A stretch of 64,000 nucleotides of DNA from contig NC_006370.1 of assembly GCF_000196255.1 (NCBI RefSeq), positions 2,679,411-2,743,410 of the forward strand. The letters run 5' to 3'. This stretch comes from Photobacterium profundum SS9. GTDB taxonomy: Bacteria > Pseudomonadota > Gammaproteobacteria > Enterobacterales > Vibrionaceae. Position numbers and translations under genes: made by a program. Every line of letters begins with the position of its first letter. Position 1 is the stretch's first letter. Shown in pieces: positions 36,707 through 47,720 of this stretch. The notes under the pieces were generated by a model. The model made no database searches, was not told where the DNA came from, and saw only the letters and a program-made list of their open reading frames with translations.

Positions 36707-36908
36707 TATTTTCCCTTCGCCATTCCCATTTTTTATCATTCAGTAAAAACACCCTAATCCGCTATTAAACACACACTTCTATTGGTGCATTGCTACAAAA
36801 TTATTGTTTCCAATACTGCTCTAATCAGTTATCTGCAAAAAGACCAGAAAAAAAGTAAGTGATTGAAAGGTACTGAATTAATGATACAGGGTTGATTTAA
36901 CATCTAAA

Positions 36909-36927
36909 CATCAATCACAAATTGATG
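36909..36927. promoter_or_regulatory. Inverted repeat upstream of lctP, candidate operator
   Basis: CATCAAT-CACAA-ATTGATG, perfect 7-bp arms, about 190 bases before lctP. It fits a site for a dimeric regulator such as the LysR protein encoded downstream of lutC; unproven. Confidence 0.4.
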
Positions 36928-37116
36928 ATTTGTCTGATGAAACCATCAATAAAAAAACATAGCGCCAATCCTCTTGATACTTAAAATATTCTACTCACGA
37001 CGTCGTCATTGCAATTTCGTTAAACAAAATTACAAAACAGAAAAGACCATTCCAGCCTTCATTGCTGAGAAATGGCGTTCTATAACAATAAGATTCACGA
37101 TGGAGTGAAAGTACCC

Positions 37117-38700
37117 ATGTTAAACCTGATTATTTCGGTAGTCCCTATTTTGCTACTGATCTGGATGATGACCAAGCGTAATGCTTTACCATCCCACATT
37201 GCTTTACCCACAACAGCGGCATTTATTGGTTTACTACAACTTTTTTATTTTGGTTCAGATTTCACCCTTCTTGGTGCCAATATTATTGCTGGAACCCTGT
37301 CAGCCATTACGCCAATATCCATTATTACTGGCGCTATTTTGCTTAATCGTACTATTGCATTATCAGGTGCAGAAGACATTATCCGTCAATGGTTGGAAAC
37401 AATCAGCCGAAATCAAGTCGCCCAATTAATGATCATTGGCTGGGCTTTTGCCTTCATGATTGAAGGAGCATCTGGTTTTGGTACCCCGGCTGCAATTGCA
37501 GCACCTATTTTAGTCGGGCTTGGATTCAACCCATTAAAAGTCGCTATGCTTGCCTTGGTTATGAACTCTGTACCTGTTTCTTTCGGTGCGGTGGGTACGC
37601 CTACATGGTTTGGCTTTGGCAATCTTGGACTTACGGAAGCCGAGCTGTTAATTACAGGGCGTAATTCTGCGCTGATGCATGCTATTGCTGCTTTTTTCAT
37701 TCCCGTTATTGCGCTTCGCTTTGTCGTAAGCTGGCAGCAAATTCGCCGTAATATTCTTTTTATCCAATTAAGTGTGTTGGCTTGTACTATTCCGTACTTT
37801 CTACTCGCTCAGTGGAACTATGAGTTCCCTGCGCTCATTGGTGGTGCCATTGGTATGGCGGGTTCCATTTTACTTGCGCGTTCTAATATCGGCTTAGAAA
37901 CCCAAAACGAAAGCAATCTTAATAAAATTAAGCATGTTTCACGCTCTCAAATTATCAAAGCCATGAGTCCGACACTGATTCTAATCAGTATTTTGATTGT
38001 CACCCGCATTCAACAGCTGGGTATCAAAACCATGCTGAACGATGCCACGCCATTATTCAATTTCCAGCTAGGCGCATTCGGTGACCTATCTATCAGCCAA
38101 GCCCTGATCATCAAGCTAACCAATATTTTAGGTACAGATACGGCATGGGCCTATAAGACCCTGTATGTGCCCGCCCTGATCCCTTTCTTATTGGTTGTAC
38201 TGATTTCAATTCCAGTATTAAGTCTTACTAAACCCATGGTTAAGCAAGTCTTCAGCGAAACGGCAAGCCGAATAAAAATGCCATTAATCGCCCTTATTGG
38301 TGCTTTGATTATGGTCAAACTCATGATGATGGGTGGCGACAATTCACCAATAATGACAACGGGTCGCGCTTTCTCCGAACTAACGGGTGCTAACTGGCAG
38401 TATTTCGCCTCATTCTTGGGCGCACTCGGTGCCTTTTTCTCTGGTTCGGCAACCGTGTCTAACCTCACCTTTGGTGGGATCCAACAAACCATCGCTCACA
38501 CTGTCGATCTACCACAAACCACCATTTTGGCACTTCAGTCAGTGGGGGGAGCGATGGGTAATATGGTCTGTATCAACAATATTATTGCCGTCTCAACCAT
38601 TTTGGGTATTGCCAACAAAGAGGGATACATCATTAAACGCACAGTCATTCCTATGATGCTTTATGGGGCGATTGTGGCTGTGGTGAGTGCATTTATTTAA
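37117..38700 (+). CDS. lctP: L-lactate permease LctP/LldP
   Basis: Inner-membrane lactate:proton symporter of the LctP family with about twelve to fourteen helices. Family stretches: AFMIEGASGFGTPAAIAAPIL, VPVSFGAVGTPTWFG, FFSGSATVSNLTFG and VGGAMGNMVCINNIIA (fragments). I chose ATG 37117 (527 aa), giving MLNLIISVVPILLLIWMM, with GGAG upstream. It is the first gene of the lactate operon lctP-lutA-lutB-lutC. Confidence 0.93.
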   Translation: MLNLIISVVPILLLIWMMTKRNALPSHIALPTTAAFIGLLQLFYFGSDFTLLGANIIAGTLSAITPISIITGAILLNRTIALSGAEDIIRQWLETISRNQVAQLMIIGWAFAFMIEGASGFGTPAAIAAPILVGLGFNPLKVAMLALVMNSVPVSFGAVGTPTWFGFGNLGLTEAELLITGRNSALMHAIAAFFIPVIALRFVVSWQQIRRNILFIQLSVLACTIPYFLLAQWNYEFPALIGGAIGMAGSILLARSNIGLETQNESNLNKIKHVSRSQIIKAMSPTLILISILIVTRIQQLGIKTMLNDATPLFNFQLGAFGDLSISQALIIKLTNILGTDTAWAYKTLYVPALIPFLLVVLISIPVLSLTKPMVKQVFSETASRIKMPLIALIGALIMVKLMMMGGDNSPIMTTGRAFSELTGANWQYFASFLGALGAFFSGSATVSNLTFGGIQQTIAHTVDLPQTTILALQSVGGAMGNMVCINNIIAVSTILGIANKEGYIIKRTVIPMMLYGAIVAVVSAFI

Positions 38701-38731
38701 CCCTACAAAATACGCACTGCTATAACAATAA

Positions 38732-38755
38732 ATCCGGCAGCAATGATTGCCGGAT
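38732..38755 (+). other. Hairpin between lctP and lutA
   Basis: ATCCGGCA and TGCCGGAT perfect 8-bp arms with an eight-base loop and no T-run, 30 bases after lctP. It may stabilise or cleave the operon mRNA rather than end it. Confidence 0.5.
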
Positions 38756-38851
38756 AACCTACGGCCCCGAGAGTTAATCGACAAGGGCGAGTACAGCAAC
38801 TTCGGTTGCCAAAACGAAATACATGGCGGATCACCGTCAACTGGAGCAATT

Positions 38852-39571
38852 ATGAAGGTAAACTTTTTCGTCACCTGCTTATGCGATACCGTGAAAGCCG
38901 AAGTGGCCAAAAAAACGGTCATGCTACTTGAACAGCTTGGCTGCGAAGTCATTTTTCCCGAGCAACAAGGGTGCTGTGGCCAACCTTCGCTAAACAGCGG
39001 GTACATCGAAAGCAGCAAACCGGCAATGAAGAATTTAATCAAGGCATTTGAATGCAATGATCTGCCCATTGTCACGCCTGCTGGTTCGTGTGCTGCATCG
39101 ATCAAGCGCTACCCTGAATACCTTGCCGATGAACCTGAGTGGGCAAAACGAGCACAGCACGTTGCCGATCGTCTGTTCGAGTTAACGCAATTTATTGTCA
39201 ACCAGCTAGGGACAGTCAATGTAGGCGCTCGCCTTAAAGGTCGTGCTGTTTACCACCCATCATGCAGTTTAATTCGCAAGCTCAATGTACGAGAAGAACC
39301 ATTAGCCCTATTGGCTAGCGTTGAAGGGTTAGAAATGCTGCCCATCGAAAATCAAGAAACCTGCTGTGGCTTCGGTGGCACGTTCGCCATAAAAATGGCT
39401 GATATTTCCGCAGAGATGGTGAAAGAAAAAGTCCATCATATTTCAGCGGTTGAGCCTGACTACTTAATCGGTGCCGACATTAGCTGTTTGATTAACATTG
39501 GTGGACGTATTAGCCGTGAAGGAAAACCTATAAAAGTATTGCACATTGTCGATGTGCTGATGAGCCGCTAA
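38852..39571 (+). CDS. lutA: L-lactate dehydrogenase complex subunit LutA (LldE/YkgE)
   Basis: Fe-S protein subunit of the LutABC (LldEFG) L-lactate oxidation complex. It carries two cysteine-rich CCG motifs, QQGCCGQPSLNSG and ETCCGFGGTFA, that bind an Fe-S cluster. I chose ATG 38852 (239 aa; MKVNFFVTCLCDTVK) with GGAG upstream. A longer frame to 38747 covers the intergenic spacer. Twelve bases separate it from lutB. Confidence 0.93.
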   Translation: MKVNFFVTCLCDTVKAEVAKKTVMLLEQLGCEVIFPEQQGCCGQPSLNSGYIESSKPAMKNLIKAFECNDLPIVTPAGSCAASIKRYPEYLADEPEWAKRAQHVADRLFELTQFIVNQLGTVNVGARLKGRAVYHPSCSLIRKLNVREEPLALLASVEGLEMLPIENQETCCGFGGTFAIKMADISAEMVKEKVHHISAVEPDYLIGADISCLINIGGRISREGKPIKVLHIVDVLMSR

Positions 39572-39583
39572 GGAGATCACACT

Positions 39584-40993
39584 ATGTCAATGAAAACCAG
39601 CAAACTGAAATTCAAAGAACGCATCAAAGTTCAAATGAAAGATGACTTTATGCGTGAATCTGTCGCCAATGCCCAAACCCGTATGTATACCAATCGCCAG
39701 ATAGCGGCGGATAAACTGGGTAACTGGGAGCAGTGGCGAGAAATGGGCATGGATATTCGCGACCATGTGCTAGAAAACCTTGATTACTACCTCCACGAGC
39801 TTAGCGAGAACGTAAAAAACAATGGCGGACAGGTCTTCTTTGCCCGTACAGCCAGTGATGCAACCGACTATGTAGAAAGCATTATTAAAGCGAAAAATGC
39901 TAAAAAGGTGGTGAAATCCAAATCAATGGTCACAGAGGAAATTAACCTTAATCAGATCATTGAACGTAACGGCTGTGAGGTCATTGAAACAGACTTGGGG
40001 GAATATATTCTACAAGTTGATGATTGCGATCCTCCATCGCACATTGTCGTACCCGCTTTACACAAAAACCGTTACCAGATCCGCGATATCTTTAAAGAAA
40101 AAATTGGCTATCAAGGCAGTGAAGACCCTGAAGAGCTGACTCGATATGTCCGTGATTATATTCGCCACGACTTCTTGCAAGCCGACATAGGGATCACTGG
40201 GTGTAACTTTGCGGTTGCCGAATCAGGCACTGTTACACTGGTGACCAACGAAGGTAATGCGCGATTAGCAACCAGCATGCCCAAAACCCATATTGCTGTT
40301 ATGGGGATGGAGCGTATTGTTCCTACCTTTGAAGAACTCGATATTGTCATCAGCCTACTATGTCGTAGTGCGGTTGGTATTCCGCTCACTGGCTATGTTA
40401 CCGCGCTAACCGGTCCTCGTGAGGAAGATCACCTTGATGGCCCAGAAGAGTTCCACCTTGTCATCGTCGATAATGGTCGTTCTGATATTCTAGGCTCAGA
40501 ATTCCGTGACATTCTACGTTGTGTACGTTGTGCCGCTTGTGTTAACACTTGCCCTGCTTACCGCCATATCGGTGGGCAGTCATATGGGTCTATATACTCA
40601 GGTCCCATTGGTGCAGTGCTGTCACCCCTATTAGGTGGCTACGATGACTTTAAAGATCTGCCCTACGCCTGTAGCTTGTGCCGAGCCTGTCATGATGTTT
40701 GTCCGGTCAAAATCCCTCTTTCCGATCTGCTACTCAAACACCGCCAAAAAATGGGAGAGGAAAAAATCACCCCTCTTACCGAGCGAGCTGCAGTAAGCGC
40801 CTTTAACATCATTAACGCTCACCCACTCTTGTGGGATAAGACGGTAAAAATAGGGGCAACCGTCGCAAGTGGTTTGATCCGAAACGGTAAACTACCTTTG
40901 CAAATGGGGGCTATTAGCGAATGGACTGAAGCGCGTGATCTACCGCAGCCTGATGGTCAATCTTTCCGTAGCTGGTTCAAAAACCGTAACTAA
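39584..40993 (+). CDS. lutB: L-lactate dehydrogenase complex subunit LutB (LldF/YkgF)
   Basis: LUD-domain iron-sulfur protein of 469 aa. The N-terminal two-thirds is the LUD fold ([21 protein letters not shown]). Two ferredoxin-type motifs follow, [12 protein letters not shown] and [12 protein letters not shown], for two 4Fe-4S clusters. The start has AAGGAG upstream. With LutA and LutC it oxidises L-lactate to pyruvate and passes electrons on. Confidence 0.94.
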   Translation: MSMKTSKLKFKERIKVQMKDDFMRESVANAQTRMYTNRQIAADKLGNWEQWREMGMDIRDHVLENLDYYLHELSENVKNNGGQVFFARTASDATDYVESIIKAKNAKKVVKSKSMVTEEINLNQIIERNGCEVIETDLGEYILQVDDCDPPSHIVVPALHKNRYQIRDIFKEKIGYQGSEDPEELTRYVRDYIRHDFLQADIGITGCNFAVAESGTVTLVTNEGNARLATSMPKTHIAVMGMERIVPTFEELDIVISLLCRSAVGIPLTGYVTALTGPREEDHLDGPEEFHLVIVDNGRSDILGSEFRDILRCVRCAACVNTCPAYRHIGGQSYGSIYSGPIGAVLSPLLGGYDDFKDLPYACSLCRACHDVCPVKIPLSDLLLKHRQKMGEEKITPLTERAAVSAFNIINAHPLLWDKTVKIGATVASGLIRNGKLPLQMGAISEWTEARDLPQPDGQSFRSWFKNRN

Positions 40994-41010
40994 TTTTAGG
41001 AGTGGTAACC

Positions 41011-41757
41011 ATGAGTCAAATTCATAACCGCGACAGCTTCCTCGATAATATAGCGAACAAATTAGGGCGCCCACGCCAAACTGAACCGATTGAGCGTCCT
41101 AAGCTAAAGCACACTTGCCACCATGAAGTGATGGCTGAGTTTAGTACTGATGAGCTCAAAGACGTGCTCGTTAATTACACCCGCACGGCTTTAGGCTCGC
41201 AGGCTATTGAAACAACAAAAGCAGCACTTACCGCTACCCTTGCAGACGTCTGTAAAAAGTACTGTACTAATGAGGATAACAGTACTGATACCACTCAGGT
41301 ACCTTGCGAGACAATAGTCTCTGCAGACTCTCGTCTGCTGGCCATATTTGACCCAGAACAACTTGATACTCCTGAGCATATTGTTCATATTTGGGATACA
41401 AAACTTGGCTATGGTCCGAATATTGAGGTTGCCGAGCGTGCAAAAGTGGGGATTGTTTTCGCCGAACAGGCTTTAGCCGAATCTGGCACCATGGTGCTAT
41501 ACAGCCAGCCAGCGCAAGGTCGTGCCATTAGTCTATTACCGGAAGCATCTATCTTTGTCGTGCCCAAAAGCCACCTCGTTGCACGACTCACTCAGGCCAC
41601 TGCGGTTTTACATGAAAAAGCCAAGAAAGGTGAACGCCTACCTTCTTGCGTTAACTTTATTTCAGGTCCAAGTTCAACCGCCGACATTGAGCTAATCAAA
41701 GTTATTGGTGTACACGGCCCTATTTACGCAACCTACGTCATCATTGACGACATGTAA
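41011..41757 (+). CDS. lutC: L-lactate dehydrogenase complex subunit LutC (LldG/YkgG)
   Basis: LUD-domain subunit, 248 aa from ATG 41011. That ATG has a good TTAGGAG site; an in-frame GTG at 41002 lies inside that site and is not used. Visible LUD features: RAKVGIVFAEQALAESGTMVLYS and SLLPEASIFVVPKSHLVARL, with SGPSSTADIELIKVIGVHGP at the end (fragments). Last gene of the lactate operon; a hairpin terminator follows. Confidence 0.93.
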   Translation: MSQIHNRDSFLDNIANKLGRPRQTEPIERPKLKHTCHHEVMAEFSTDELKDVLVNYTRTALGSQAIETTKAALTATLADVCKKYCTNEDNSTDTTQVPCETIVSADSRLLAIFDPEQLDTPEHIVHIWDTKLGYGPNIEVAERAKVGIVFAEQALAESGTMVLYSQPAQGRAISLLPEASIFVVPKSHLVARLTQATAVLHEKAKKGERLPSCVNFISGPSSTADIELIKVIGVHGPIYATYVIIDDM

Positions 41758-41786
41758 GTACGAAACCTAATCGCCTTATAACCGTC

Positions 41787-41836
41787 AAAGGTCAGCCTCC
41801 TCGTTATTCATATCATAACTAGGACCCTGACCTTTT
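41787..41836 (+). terminator. Terminator after lutC
   Basis: AAAGGTCAG and CTGACCTTT 9-bp arms with a 31-base loop, then T residues. Confidence 0.65.
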
Positions 41837-41877
41837 CCTCTTTATACTTATATCAACCCAGTACTTATACAAACCCA

Positions 41878-42801
41878 ATGACGAGAAACATCCGAATGCC
41901 TCAAATAGATGATCTGGTTCTTTTTACCCAAGTTATAGAGCATGCCTCTTTTAGCAAAGTGGCTGAGCTAAACAAAATCACTAAATCAGTCGTCAGCAAG
42001 CGGATCAGCAAGCTTGAAAATCAACTTGGGGTACAGTTGATTTACCGCACCACTCGTAAACTCACGCTCACCGAACCAGGCTCGATACTTTATCACCGTT
42101 CAAAAGATATTAACCAAGTTGCCCAGTCAGCCTTTGATGCCATCACTGGTTATAATGAAGCCCTATCCGGTAATATAAGAGTATCCGTTCCAACCATTTC
42201 AGGAGAACTATTACTTGCTGAAGCTCTTTCTGATTTCTGCCAGAAGCACCCTGGGCTAACAGTAGAAATGTCGATGGATAATCACTTTGTTGATTTAGTC
42301 GCTCAAAACTATGACTTAGTAATACGCACAGGCTACCTTGAAGACTCAAGCTTAATTGCCCGCCACATATTCAATTCTCGTTGGGTGATCTGTGCTTCAG
42401 CCGATTACCTAGAAAAACATGGCGTACCGGAAACACCCAAAGCCCTGCATCACCATAACTGCTTGGGGTATACCCAGCAAAGTACTGGTCCGTTTGATTG
42501 GCTATTCGTTCGCAATAACACTGAAACTTATACGCTAAAAGTAGACGGTAACTTTTCTTCAGATAACGCCGTCGCCCTTCGTAAAGCAACATTAGCGAAT
42601 AACGGGATCGCCTACTTGCCCACTTGTCTGGTATTTGATGATCTTAAATCAGGAAAGTTGATTGAGGTGTTAGCGGAGCATTCAGGCAAAGTAGTGGGGA
42701 TTTACGCTGTATATCCATATACAAAAAAGCCATCAAAGCGAATTCAAGCGCTCATTGAACATATTCGCGAGCGCTATATCACAATGAAAGAACGGTTTTA
42801 G
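41878..42801 (+). CDS. LysR-family regulator, possibly of the lactate operon
   Basis: LTTR of 307 aa of the DsdC/YafC-like group. HTH: LVLFTQVIEHASFSKVAEL and SVVSKRISKLENQLGVQL. Effector domain: LSGNIRVSVPTISGELLLAEAL and GIAYLPTCLVFDDLKSGKL (fragments). The start is ATG 41878 or ATG 41896; neither has a strong ribosome-binding site. Lying 120 bases after lutC on the same strand, it is a candidate lactate regulator, but this rests on position alone. Confidence 0.8.
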   Translation: MTRNIRMPQIDDLVLFTQVIEHASFSKVAELNKITKSVVSKRISKLENQLGVQLIYRTTRKLTLTEPGSILYHRSKDINQVAQSAFDAITGYNEALSGNIRVSVPTISGELLLAEALSDFCQKHPGLTVEMSMDNHFVDLVAQNYDLVIRTGYLEDSSLIARHIFNSRWVICASADYLEKHGVPETPKALHHHNCLGYTQQSTGPFDWLFVRNNTETYTLKVDGNFSSDNAVALRKATLANNGIAYLPTCLVFDDLKSGKLIEVLAEHSGKVVGIYAVYPYTKKPSKRIQALIEHIRERYITMKERF

Positions 42802-42826
42802 TGCCTTGTACTACACGTGCTATTGC

Positions 42827-42865
42827 TTGCAATAAAGAACGATAAAACAACGCTCTTTATTGCAA
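42827..42865. terminator. Bidirectional terminator between the LysR and globin genes
   Basis: TTGCAATAAAGA and TCTTTATTGCAA perfect 12-bp arms with a 15-base loop, between convergent genes. Confidence 0.75.
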
Positions 42866-42873
42866 AGAAAAGA

Positions 42874-43359
42874 TTAACTTCGGTTACGACACATTTCAGC
42901 AGGGAAAGAAAGTTGTACCATAACGTAACGTTTAAAAACATCATCATAACCTTGGTCATCAAGTGCTTTTTGCATACACAATAACCACGCTTCTTTTTCT
43001 GCAATACCAATGGAAAGATGACGATGAGCACCAGGGATATTCATGCTGCCATATTTTTCAGCATAACGAGATGGCCCACCCATCCAACCAGTTAAAAACG
43101 TAGTGAGCTTTTCACGAGAATCCGTAAGATCGGGCTTATGCATCGCACGTACAACCTCAGCTTCCGGTAATGTGTCCATGTAATCATAGAAAGCATCAAC
43201 CAGTTTTTTAACCCCCTCTTCACCGCCAGCGGCTAGCAAAGTAGCGTCTCCCATACCATAAACTGGTGTAGTTTTTTGGGTTTGTGCAACACTTTCTTCT
43301 TGAGTAGAGTCTTTTGTTTCACTGATTTGTGGGCTGCTTGATTGCTCTGTTTTCATCAT
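42874..43359 (-). CDS. Group II truncated haemoglobin
   Basis: Small haem protein of the TrHbII group, 161 aa. A polar Ser/Thr/Glu/Gln tail (about 30 residues) precedes the globin core VYGMGDATLLAAGGEEGV, FLTGWMGGPSRYAEKYG, HRHLSIGIAEKEAWLLCMQKAL (fragments). The conserved tryptophan and the proximal-histidine region are in that last segment. It may bind oxygen or nitric oxide; the role is not shown by context. It follows torA on the same strand but after a terminator, so co-transcription is uncertain. Confidence 0.85.
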   Translation of the reverse strand: MMKTEQSSSPQISETKDSTQEESVAQTQKTTPVYGMGDATLLAAGGEEGVKKLVDAFYDYMDTLPEAEVVRAMHKPDLTDSREKLTTFLTGWMGGPSRYAEKYGSMNIPGAHRHLSIGIAEKEAWLLCMQKALDDQGYDDVFKRYVMVQLSFPAEMCRNRS

Positions 43360-43445
43360 GGTTTCTTTTTGTGTTTTCGATAATATGTTCTTTATACCAA
43401 AGCATAGCGTGTTTTATTAAATACTTATTCAATTGGCATTAAAAT

Positions 43446-43475
43446 AAAAAGAGCTGCCAAAGCAACTCTCAGTAT
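43446..43475 (-). terminator. Terminator after torA
   Basis: On the minus strand AGAG-T-TGC and GCA-G-CTCT arms around TTTG, followed by a T run. Confidence 0.65.
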
Positions 43476-43490
43476 TATTAAAGATGAGTC

Positions 43491-45968
43491 TTAACTTTCA
43501 AATATTGGACCGCCAAATGCTGTTACCGGTGGCACTTCCCCTTTGAACTTCTCAATCTCTACGATAACGGTATTGGCGCTGGTTGCCTGAGCAAGCTCTG
43601 ATGATCCTATATCTTGCGTAACCGTATTAGGGTCGCCATAGGTATCAATCGCACCAATTTTTTCATTTAGCGGGCCATACCAAGCGCCTTCATGAATACG
43701 AATAACACCTGTTGGGTAGTTATCAGATACTTTTGCCCCCGCTAACAGTTGCCCTCGTTCATTAAATACGCGTACCAGATCCCCATCTTTAATGCCACGA
43801 GCTTTCGCATCTTCAGGGCTAATATAAACAGGCTCTCGACCTTGTACCGTATAGGTCGCTCGGTATTCGTCTGACTCACACATTTGCGAGTGTAAACGCT
43901 GATCAGGGTGACAAGATTGTAACCACAATGGGAATTTATCTGAATGTGGCCCACCATGAGAACGTTCTGATTTTTCAAACCACATAGGGTGACCTTGGCA
44001 GTGCTCATAGCCATAGCGATCAATCTTACGACTGAAAATTTCGATAAAACCAGAAGGCGTACCTAATGGATTTATTTCAGGGTCTTCACGGAATCCGGCA
44101 TGTTGAATGAAAGGTTTTCCTGGTCCAAATTCAACAATGCCATCAGCCCAAAACTGTTCAAACTCTGGCATTGGGAAGTTGGCTTTGTTCGCTTTTTTAC
44201 AGTCGGCGTACAACATACGCACCCACTCCATTTCACTCATACCACGTGTATATTCTTTCTGACGATCAAATCGTTGTGCTAACTCAGTGAAAATATCAAA
44301 GTCCGTTTTCGACTGATAAAGCGGGTCCACCAGCTTATGCATCGCCAAAATACCACTTGCCGAATACGCACCATATAAATCAATATCGTTACGTTCAAAC
44401 TGAGTACAGGCAGGCAAAACGATGTCAGAGAATCGACATGTTGCTGTCCATGCAAACTCAATAGTCACGACCGTTTGTAACTTTTGAAATGCTTTCTTCA
44501 TTCGATTGCGATCTTGATGGTGATGCCAAGGGTTACAGCCGCTCACTACCAGCATCTTAGTATCAGGCAGGATCACTTTACTGCCGTTGTATTTAATTTC
44601 TTTGCCCGGCTCTAAAATCGCATCAAGCCATCGTGCGACAGGAATAGTTTTACTGTACCCATTAAAATCATCGTTATCCCATTTAGGCTTTTGACCTTCA
44701 TCCACATTACGTGGAAAACCACCCGGCCCAGCAGCACCAGTAGGAGGAATGCCTACACCACTATAATGGTGTGAATAAGAAACACCCCCTCCGGGTAAAC
44801 CAATTTGCCCCAGCATTGCAGCTACAACGGCTCCCATCCAGTAAGGTTGCTCACCGTGTTGCTGACGTTGAATCGACCAACCGAACATTATCTGTGTGCG
44901 ATCTTTTGCCAGTAAACGGGCCAGTTCACGTGTCTGATCCGCCTTCACACCACAAATTTTTTCTGCCCACTCCGGAGTTTTTTCTACTTTATCTTTCGAT
45001 TTACCCAGCACATACGGTAAGAAATCATCAAAGCCTAACGCGTAAGTCTCTAAAAACTTTTTATCGTAAAGCTCTTCTTTATAAAGTGTATGGGCAATGG
45101 CTAACATGAATGCCACGTCAGTTTGGGGATTTACATAAACCTGATCACAATTCAAATAATTCTGCGTTTTTGATTTAACAGGATCGATAGAGATCACTTT
45201 GATCTCACCTTTTGCCACTTTCTCTTTTAACTGTTCATAATACTCATATGAACCGTGCGTTTCAGCTTGCCACCCCACCTGTGTATTTTTAAAGGGATCG
45301 TTCGCCCATAATACAATCGTTTTACTGTTCGATAAAATCTCTGGCCATGATGTTGCTTGTGCATAAACCTCTGTCGAACCTAGCACATAAGGCAAAACAG
45401 TTTGACCAGCCCCTGTTGAGTAATCACCGACTTTCGTCATGAAATTACCGTGCATACCAACAGCACGTTGCATGTGTGAAGTACAACTGTGGAACTGCCC
45501 TGTTTGTCGCCAGCCAGTCATACCGGCATGTAACGCCCAAGGGCCATAATCTTTCTGCACGCGTTCTAATTCTTGATAGAACAGGTCTAATGCTTCATCC
45601 CATGTCACCCGAATAAAGCGATTATTACCTCGTGTTTCGCCGCTGTATTTGTGCTTCTTCAACCAATCAAGCCGAACCATCGGATACCGCACACGGGATG
45701 GGCTATAGATAATACCTTTAATGCCTTTCAGCATATCAGTAGGATACTTATCTATTTCTAAGGCCTTAATTTCTTGCACTTTACCGTTATAAATACGGGC
45801 GCGAAAAGCCCCCCAATGAGAACCTGACACCTTCCAGATCCCATCGGCAGTAGCAGCTGCATCTTCTGTTGCAGCATTGGCAGCTTGCACCAAAAGGCTT
45901 GGTCCAATAACAGACGCAGCACTTGTCGTTGCTAGCCCTTTTAAAAATTTACGTCGACTCAGAGACAT
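43491..45968 (-). CDS. torA: Trimethylamine-N-oxide reductase TorA
   Basis: Periplasmic molybdopterin enzyme that reduces TMAO to trimethylamine as a terminal electron acceptor. The twin-arginine signal is [17 protein letters not shown]. The Mo-ligand serine lies in [18 protein letters not shown], and the bis-MGD binding regions include [15 protein letters not shown] and the C-terminal [21 protein letters not shown] (fragments). At 825 aa it matches the TorA/DMSO reductase group. It is the last gene of torECA; its chaperone TorD and the TorSTR regulators are not in the window. Confidence 0.94.
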   Translation of the reverse strand: MSLSRRKFLKGLATTSAASVIGPSLLVQAANAATEDAAATADGIWKVSGSHWGAFRARIYNGKVQEIKALEIDKYPTDMLKGIKGIIYSPSRVRYPMVRLDWLKKHKYSGETRGNNRFIRVTWDEALDLFYQELERVQKDYGPWALHAGMTGWRQTGQFHSCTSHMQRAVGMHGNFMTKVGDYSTGAGQTVLPYVLGSTEVYAQATSWPEILSNSKTIVLWANDPFKNTQVGWQAETHGSYEYYEQLKEKVAKGEIKVISIDPVKSKTQNYLNCDQVYVNPQTDVAFMLAIAHTLYKEELYDKKFLETYALGFDDFLPYVLGKSKDKVEKTPEWAEKICGVKADQTRELARLLAKDRTQIMFGWSIQRQQHGEQPYWMGAVVAAMLGQIGLPGGGVSYSHHYSGVGIPPTGAAGPGGFPRNVDEGQKPKWDNDDFNGYSKTIPVARWLDAILEPGKEIKYNGSKVILPDTKMLVVSGCNPWHHHQDRNRMKKAFQKLQTVVTIEFAWTATCRFSDIVLPACTQFERNDIDLYGAYSASGILAMHKLVDPLYQSKTDFDIFTELAQRFDRQKEYTRGMSEMEWVRMLYADCKKANKANFPMPEFEQFWADGIVEFGPGKPFIQHAGFREDPEINPLGTPSGFIEIFSRKIDRYGYEHCQGHPMWFEKSERSHGGPHSDKFPLWLQSCHPDQRLHSQMCESDEYRATYTVQGREPVYISPEDAKARGIKDGDLVRVFNERGQLLAGAKVSDNYPTGVIRIHEGAWYGPLNEKIGAIDTYGDPNTVTQDIGSSELAQATSANTVIVEIEKFKGEVPPVTAFGGPIFES

Positions 45969-46039
45969 AAAAAACCCCTCTCTCTATTACACCCCCCTAG
46001 ACAAGCAACTGATTATCGACTTATCCAGAATGGTATTAT

Positions 46040-47224
46040 TTAGTGACCAGAATCAGAAAAATCTGATGAATGTTTTTGTAGGTATTTAAGCACTAACGCT
46101 TCACTATCACGATCAAGGTTAACGAACGCTAGCATGCCGTTAAACATACCTGGCCACGTATTGGCGTCGAAGTGGTTTTCTGCTGGCTGAGTATGACAAA
46201 CACTACAGTTGGTTGTGTAAGCAGACTTAGTTTCACTCCAGATCATATCTACATTATCTACTAACGATTCTTTTGGCATCCACAATTTCACTGTTACGCG
46301 CTGCCAAGGAAGACCGGTTAAATCATCTTCTTTTTCTTCAAATTTCTGTACTAACGTATCATTTTTCGCAGCATCTTTGCTTAAAGCGGCAGTCGGAATA
46401 TTCATCCCAAAGTCTTCAGATATAACCCGTCCAAATCCTTTCGTTTTACGCCAGCCATTAATTTCAATTTGTATCGCATTGCCCTTTACTGCCACAACTT
46501 TTACTTCAGAAGCAGGATTCAGTTCTCCGCCACTTTGGGTTAATGCTTCATCTTCATACATAGGTAAGTAACGAACGCTGAAATAATTATTGCCTTCGGT
46601 GTAGCTGGTATTCTGAGATTTCGACACTAACTGCGATACCATGCCACCAGAAGTATCCATATTGTCGGGTAAGCTGTGAGCAATACCTTTATGACAATCC
46701 AAGCAACTTTGATCTTTCTCGGCCGCTTGTTTCATTTGCGATTGCGCCAAAGGAGACATTTCCTCCCACTTCATGCTTTCATATTGGTGACAGTTTTTAC
46801 ATTCGAGTGAACCATTAGAAGCAAAGCGTTTCCATTCATGCTGTGCTAACTCCCCACGTTTTGCTAAGAACTTTTCACGGGTATCAATCGTGCCAAAAAT
46901 AGCGCCAAACACTTCCTTACTCGCCTGCATCTTCCTTGCTATTTTATCCGTCCAGTTATGAGGGACATGACAATCGGGGCATGTTGCTCTTACACCGGCA
47001 TTATTCGACCAATGCACCGTTGTTTGTAATTCTTCGTATACGTTATCTTTCATCTCATGACAGCCAATACAAAATTTTTCTGTATTGGTGATTTCTAGTG
47101 CCGTATTAAAGCCCCCCCAAAAAATCACACCTGCAACAAAGCCGCCTAACGTGAGTATGCCTAAACTAATATGCACCGCAGGACGCCAAAAAGTTCCCCA
47201 CAGATTTTTAATAAAACTCATCAT
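46040..47224 (-). CDS. torC: Pentahaem c-type cytochrome TorC
   Basis: Membrane-anchored cytochrome that passes electrons from quinol to TorA. The single N-terminal membrane anchor is at about residues 15-38. Five CxxCH haem sites are visible: CIGCH, CPDCH, CKNCH, CLDCH in the NapC/NirT-like domain and CSVCH near the C terminus, the last in the TorC-specific domain. At 394 aa it is full length. It lies between torE and torA in the same direction, 71 bases before torA. Confidence 0.95.
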   Translation of the reverse strand: MMSFIKNLWGTFWRPAVHISLGILTLGGFVAGVIFWGGFNTALEITNTEKFCIGCHEMKDNVYEELQTTVHWSNNAGVRATCPDCHVPHNWTDKIARKMQASKEVFGAIFGTIDTREKFLAKRGELAQHEWKRFASNGSLECKNCHQYESMKWEEMSPLAQSQMKQAAEKDQSCLDCHKGIAHSLPDNMDTSGGMVSQLVSKSQNTSYTEGNNYFSVRYLPMYEDEALTQSGGELNPASEVKVVAVKGNAIQIEINGWRKTKGFGRVISEDFGMNIPTAALSKDAAKNDTLVQKFEEKEDDLTGLPWQRVTVKLWMPKESLVDNVDMIWSETKSAYTTNCSVCHTQPAENHFDANTWPGMFNGMLAFVNLDRDSEALVLKYLQKHSSDFSDSGH

Positions 47225-47260
47225 AATCTTAACCTGTCTGTTTATTGACTGTGATTTGAA

Positions 47261-47434
47261 TTAGCCGTGGCCGGGAGGACCGAGGAAGAAGATTTGGAGT
47301 GCCCAGACAATAAAGCCATAACCACCAACAAGCGCTACAGACAAAATGGGGAAGAGAAAAACAGTGATGAAAATAAATGATCGCCACTCATATTTTGATT
47401 TATCTTTATCGGCAACATTATCGACGCTACTCAT
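47261..47434 (-). CDS. torE: Small membrane protein TorE
   Basis: A 57-aa protein too short for usual gene finders. It reads MSSVDNVADKDKSKYEWRS, then one hydrophobic helix (FIFITVFLFPILSVALVGGY) and a second hydrophobic part ending FFLGPPGHG. This matches the NapE/TorE small-protein family, found as the first gene of torECA operons. ATG 47434 has AGGAT upstream. It stops 36 bases before torC. The role in TMAO respiration is not established. Confidence 0.88.
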   Translation of the reverse strand: MSSVDNVADKDKSKYEWRSFIFITVFLFPILSVALVGGYGFIVWALQIFFLGPPGHG

Positions 47435-47563
47435 TGCTAATATCCTATTCTAAATATGCCACCCACCTCACCTTACGACTCATGAGGTAACCGTTAAAAA
47501 AGTATAGTTAACAATGTTACAAACACCCATATTTTGAAGCACATCTGAGCCGCGTTACAGTGT

Positions 47564-47720
47564 TATACCCAAGTCATCTCAAGGTGCTCGTTTCAGCGAG
47601 AATGTATTGGACTCTAGGCAAGGCGCTTATTTATAGACCCAGTGGTTCTACGTTGAAAATGAGTAACGCCGTATAGAGTCCAATAAAACTAACAGAAAAC
47701 AAACCTCCTGAAGTTGCTTG
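47564..47720. repeat. Dispersed repeat, copy 4 (long form, right terminus degenerate)
   Basis: Starts TATACCCAAGTCATCTCAAGG, then the CTCGTTTCAGCGAGAAT core and an internal part (TTCTACGTTGAAAATGAGTA region) that reappears in inverted orientation at 51.8-51.9 kb. The right end has lost the TTGGGTATA terminus. Confidence 0.7.
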
